The position numbers were made by a program, and so were the translations under genes. Positions 60,300 to 64,000 of a DNA stretch of 64,000 bases are shown here, one piece after another. The DNA comes from Lunularia cruciata. Lineage: Eukaryota; Streptophyta; Marchantiopsida; Lunulariales; Lunulariaceae. The first letter of the stretch is position 1; each line of letters opens with the position of its first letter. The notes beneath the pieces are model-generated. The model was given only the letters and a program-made list of their open reading frames with translations, had not been told where the DNA came from and did no database searches. The stretch is from positions 33,544,501-33,608,500 of the forward strand of contig OX419761.1 of assembly GCA_948567375.1 (NCBI GenBank), given 5' to 3'.

Positions 60300-61160
60300 A
60301 ATGTAGAGGGAGATGCAATCATTGATTGACGATAAGACTTGGGAGTTAGTGAAGCTCCCAAAACATCAACAATTGGTGGATAGTAAGTGGGTCTGCAAAC
60401 TGAAAAATAGTCCTATTGATGGAGAAAAGAAGATCTACAAGGCTAGGTTGGTGGCCAAGGAATTTACACAATGAAAAGGCGTGGATTACAAGGAGGTCTA
60501 CTCTCTAGTTGCTTAGTATGCCATTATTGTGTGTACTTGTGACTTTCTTTGGTCTTATCCTAGATCAAATGGATGTTGTCACTGCTTTCCTCAATGGCAA
60601 GTTAGATGTGGTGATCTTCATGAGACAACTTATGTATTTTGTGAAGGAAAGCAAAGAGGATATGGTTTGCAGGTTGCTAAAATCCTTGTATGGATTGAAG
60701 CAAGCCCCTAGACAATGCAACAAATGGTTTGATGATTTCATGACGTCATAAAGATTTTAATGGAGTGTGTTTGATCCTTGAATATACATGAAAAAAGGTG
60801 AGTAATGAAGTCTTTGGCTTCATTATTCTTGTACTCTATGTGGATGATATGCTTATTGCAGCTAGGAACAGATCTGATGTTGATAAGCTCAAAGCTCTCT
60901 TCAATTCTGAGTTTAGAATGAAAAATCTTGGTATAGCAAGGAGGATTTTGGAGATGGAGATGCAAAGAAACTTGGAGGATGTGAAGTTATGGTTAACTCA
61001 AGGGAAGTATGCTAGGAAGGTACTTGCAAGATTTTATATGAAGAATTGCAAGGTTGTGAGCATTCCTTTAGCTCCTCACTTCAAGCTTTCATCAGCTCTT
61101 TGTCCAACAAATGCCATGGAGAAAGGTTTGCTATCCAAGTCTCCTACAATAAGGTAGTGG
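60300..61160 (+). pseudogene. Copia reverse transcriptase
   Basis: Key blocks in order: DDKTWELVKLPKHQQLVDSK, YKARLVAKEF, QMDVVTAFLNGKLD (catalytic Asp), KSLYGLKQAPRQC, then LVLYVDDMLIA (YVDD at 60838-60849) and EFRMKNLGIA. Interrupted by stops (for example after VAKEFTQ) and frameshifts. An upstream (GAT)n run encodes a poly-Asp stretch at about 60,191-60,223. Confidence 0.85.
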
Positions 61161-61263
61161 AAGTCTCATGTTTTTGATGATTTGCACTAGGCCTGACATT
61201 GCTCTAGCTATGGGGAAGACTAGTAGATACATGTCAAATCTAGGGAAGATACATTGGTAAGCG

Positions 61264-61650
61264 GTGAAGTGGATCCTCAAATATCTCAAGGGTATGGTGG
61301 ATTTTGACCTTGTGTTTGATGCTAAATCTTACAATGCCAAATCACTTATTGGCTATGTAGATGTTGATTATGGACAAGATCTAGATGGGAGGAAATCTAT
61401 GATTGGGTATGTGTTCACACTTGGAGGTGGATGCATAAGTTGGAGATCTACATTGTAGAAATGTGTAGCCCAATCCACTACATAAGTTGAGTATATAGCG
61501 GTAGCAGAAGCAGCGAGGAAGAAATCTGGTTGGACAGGCTTATCATAGAGATGGGATTGACCCATGATACTGTGAATCTTCATTGTGATAGCTAGAGTGC
61601 TTTACATTTAGATATGAATCAGGCAATGTATGGTAGAGTGAAGCACATCA
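61264..61650 (+). pseudogene. Copia RNase H
   Basis: KWILKYLKGMVDFDLVF, LIGYVDVDYGQDLDGRKS and YVFTLGGGCISWRS are the standard start of the copia RNase H domain. A TAG follows, then the VAQSTT, EYIAVAEAA block in the same line. Inactive. Confidence 0.85.
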
Positions 61651-62000
61651 ACATTAGGTATCATTTTCTTACACATGGTATGTCTGACAAAATGATTGAG
61701 CTAATCAAGATTGATGGTAAGCTCAACCCTATTGATGCTTTTACAAAAGTGATTTCTTTGGAGATTTTTTCATGACATCATGTCAAATTGTAGGTGTTGC
61801 ATATAGGCACAAGGAGAGTATACTAGTAGTTGTGTTATCTCTATATATGATTTTACTCTATCATGTTTAGGCTACAACTTAGTTCTAGTTAACTCTAGTT
61901 TACAAGGGACCTATGTTAGGTTTCCTTCTAGGACTTCCCATAGAGTAATCATATAGGTTATAGAAGTTAAAGGCCCCAAGACATGAGTCAAGAGGGAGAT

Positions 62001-62220
62001 TGTTACGAGTTAACTCATGTCTTGAGTAACTCTGGTTAGTTAGTTTAGGGCTAGACTACTACATAAGAGAGCTGGTAGAAGCTCTTTATGACACATTAGT
62101 GTTGTTATCAATAAAGCTACTAATGTGTTCTTGTGGATGTAGCCTCAATGAGGTGACAAACATATTTTCTTTTGTTTGACCATGCATGCATTTCTTGTGT
62201 ATTATTGAACTGGACCTTGC
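62001..62220 (+). repeat. 3' LTR of the copia element
   Basis: 220 bp, starting TGTTACGAGTTAACTCATG and ending ACTGGACCTTGC, followed by the TGGAG duplication. Collinear with the 5' LTR. Confidence 0.88.
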
Positions 62221-62225
62221 TGGAG

Positions 62226-63000
62226 GAGCATGAGAAACATTTGTTGGAGGCATTTGAGAAATTGAGATCTCATGGACTCAAATTATATCTTGGGAAATGC
62301 ATATTCTTCCATGAGCAAGTTGAGTATTTGAGTCACACTATCTACCCTGGTGGAATTATTGTTCAACAAACCAAGGTGGAGGCTATTGCATGTATTCCTT
62401 GGCCTACAAATATGAGTAGAGTGTGAGCATTCCTTGGGTTGGTAAACTTCTAATGTTGATATGTTAGAGGATTTAGTGCTATTGCCAAGGCCTTGACAAA
62501 TCTAACTAATCTTACACAAGAGTAGTGTTGGAGAGATGAACAAGAGAGAGCCTTTATAAAGCTCAAGGAGAGGTTGACATATGCCCCTATTCTCAAGAGA
62601 GCAATCATATGATGACCATTCCAAGTTCATGTTGTTGGAGCTTGGAGCAATGCTCACCCAATAACATGGTGAGGGGAAGGAATTTGTGGTGGCTTATGCT
62701 AGTTGCTCCAACAATTCAACAAAGGTGATTATAGTTCATATGAGAGGGAGTGTTTGGCAGCATTGTGTACAATAGCACATTTTTTATGTTATCTATTTGA
62801 TAACCCCTTCACTCTAATCATTGATCATCAACCACTAAAGTGGTTGATGGAGTCCAATAAGCTTTTAGAGACGCTTGCACAATGTGCTCTAAGTTTACAA
62901 GAGTATGATTTCATGGTTATTCATAGAGATAGAGTTGTGAACCTTGATATAGATGGGTCATGTAGAGATCTATGTTCCATACAATAAGATCAGAATGGAG
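62226..63000 (+). pseudogene. Ty3/gypsy RT end and RNase H, resumed after the copia insertion
   Basis: The host gypsy reading continues without loss: HEKHLLEAFEKLRSHGLKL, KCIFFHEQVEYLSH (RT end), then NKGDYSSYERECLAAL, IIDHQPLKWLMES and LQEYDFMVIHR (RNase H). Removing the copia element and one target duplication puts this back in frame with the RT part ending at 55,153. Stops at several places between the blocks. Confidence 0.85.
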
Positions 63001-64000
63001 CCATTGGCATAGTGAGACAGATGAGGAGATTATGCTTGGTTGGCACACATCTACCTTTCTATGTGTATTTTTTGAGGTTTTGATGGTATCTTTATCAACA
63101 CATACAAGAGGAGTTGTTGAGGTCATAGATTTAGAAGATGGATATATTATTATAGGTCAACAAGACATTCATGATGATGTTTTAGTGATGGATTATCTTT
63201 GCACTAGGTTTGTAGTGGCACAATTAGTGCCAAGCAGAAAGATAATGTCCTTTAGTGAGCTAGGTGGTTTCAATTAAGGGACATACGTCTTCTTTGTGTA
63301 TGGGAGGATGGTAGAGTGCAAATAGTAACATTTTTATCTTAGAGACCATAATTTGGTATGTCACGCTCATGAGGAGCTAGGATATTTTGGAGTAAAACAT
63401 ACACATAGCTTACTCTAGAGTCATTATTGGTGAAGTGGTACATAAACCAATATATAGTAGTTTGTTGCTAGATGTGTGATTTGTGACTAAGTTGGAGCAT
63501 CATTTAATGCTCTCATGCCACAATTACACCCATCACTTATCATGAAGATAGATTACTATTGGAGTTTGGAATTTGCTAGACCCTTATTGTTAACTATGAG
63601 ACATCATCAATATGCTTTGGTTATAGTGGCACTTCTTGATAAGTCTAGTGAAGGGACATATTATTTGTTCTTAGATTGGGTTCTTAGTCATTTGTTGCAC
63701 CAACTAAGGTTTTGATTGATTAAGGTATAGATTTCTTGGAAGAGTGACAAGGCCTTGATTGATCATTGTACTACCTCTCAAGATCACCTTGAGGCAGATG
63801 GCTTAGCAAAGAGAGTGTTTCAAATACTGAAGAGAGGATTAGATAAGTACAATTTGTAGAGAGGCCACTTAGGAGATTGAGATCTTCAATTACCTTGGTT
63901 GGCTGTGTGCTATTGATTCAGCCGGCAAGCCTCCTTAGCATCCTTCTCTCCTTACTTTCTACTCTATGGAAAAGATCTAGATTTACTTGCAACATTTTTA
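63001..64000 (+). pseudogene. Ty3/gypsy integrase, running off the window
   Basis: CHAHEELGYFGVKHTHSLL near 63,360 and CVICD mark the HHCC zinc finger. LHPSLIMKIDYYWSLEFA, LVIVALLDKSSE, ALIDHCTTSQDHLEADGLAKR and LKRGLDKYNL are the DDE core. The last 120 bases decay into the conserved PWLA..Y.FSRQASLASF region in mixed frames. The right end and 3' LTR lie beyond the window. Confidence 0.75.

Larger units (their letters stand above)
55154..62220 (+). mobile_element. Full-length but dead Ty1/copia element nested in gypsy RT
   Basis: The 5' LTR is 55154-55375 and the 3' LTR 62001-62220, both starting TGTTA(A/C)GAGTTAACTCA and about 220 bp long. The element is flanked by TGGAG at 55149-55153 and 62221-62225, an exact target duplication. 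A primer binding site, TTGGTACCAAAGC (55376 onward), resembles the complement of the initiator Met-tRNA 3' end, and a purine tract AGAGGGAGAT precedes the 3' LTR. Internal order is gag, protease, integrase, RT, RNase H, the copia order. About 25 differences between the two LTRs by eye, and many stops and frameshifts, mark an old, inactive copy. The LTR ends (CCTTGA / CCTTGC) lack the usual CA. Confidence 0.9.

Noticed and set aside
1-64000. CRISPR arrays, bacterial operons, rRNA genes or organelle DNA
   Set aside because: No regularly spaced repeats, no ribosome-binding-site-driven gene strings and no rRNA blocks were seen; splice sites and retrotransposons show nuclear eukaryotic DNA.

Overview
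This window looks like nuclear DNA from a plant-type eukaryote, most likely a bryophyte or another non-seed streptophyte. That is inferred from four things: an autophagy PROPPIN whose sequence follows the plant ATG18b subgroup, a spliced zinc-finger ligase gene with canonical GT-AG introns, abundant decayed Ty1/copia and Ty3/gypsy LTR retrotransposons, and a Ty3/gypsy reverse transcriptase of a type I associate with moss and liverwort genomes. There is no bacterial gene organisation. Very few of the open frames are genes. By eye, base composition alternates between gene-bearing islands of moderate GC (about 2.6-10.3 kb and 22.3-38.5 kb) and very AT-rich or repeat-filled stretches (1-2.5 kb, about 10.7-22.3 kb, and most of 42-64 kb).

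Layout. 1-2.6 kb: AT-rich, no gene seen. 2.6-3.4 kb: a 5'-truncated copy of a non-LTR retrotransposon (LINE) carrying its C-terminal endonuclease domain. 6.65-7.78 kb (minus): a complete, intronless ATG18b-like gene. 10.7-22.3 kb: an AT-rich desert holding only one LINE tail and short repeats. 23.2-27.5 kb (plus): a four-exon gene for a compact E3 ubiquitin ligase of about 773 residues, with RBR-like zinc fingers followed by the RING-Cys-Relay (RCR) module known from animal MYCBP2; its long third intron holds degenerate tandem repeats and a possible solo LTR. 28.8-29.7 kb: another LINE remnant. 32.26-33.10 kb (minus) and 36.65-37.29 kb (plus): two unrecognised candidate genes supported by open frames and phase-consistent splice sites. 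38.4-45.2 kb (minus): a near-complete but broken LINE of R2-like architecture (N-terminal C2H2 finger, reverse transcriptase, C-terminal zinc finger plus restriction-like endonuclease), with a partial tandem duplicate beside it.

From about 48 kb to the right edge lies a badly decayed Ty3/gypsy element. Its reverse transcriptase gene has been hit twice: by a solo LTR at 54,039-54,812 (perfect CTAGG target duplication) and by a copia element at 55,154-62,220 (perfect TGGAG target duplication). The copia element itself carries a piece of another gypsy integrase in its leader. Three solo LTRs of one family (42.5, 47.2 and 54.0 kb) lie in three different older repeats, so that family was a late arrival.

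The two recognisable host genes are not functionally linked in any obvious way: one acts in autophagosome formation (PI3P binding), the other in ubiquitin transfer. The most unusual content is the compact RCR ligase and the multi-copy LINE with a restriction-like endonuclease.
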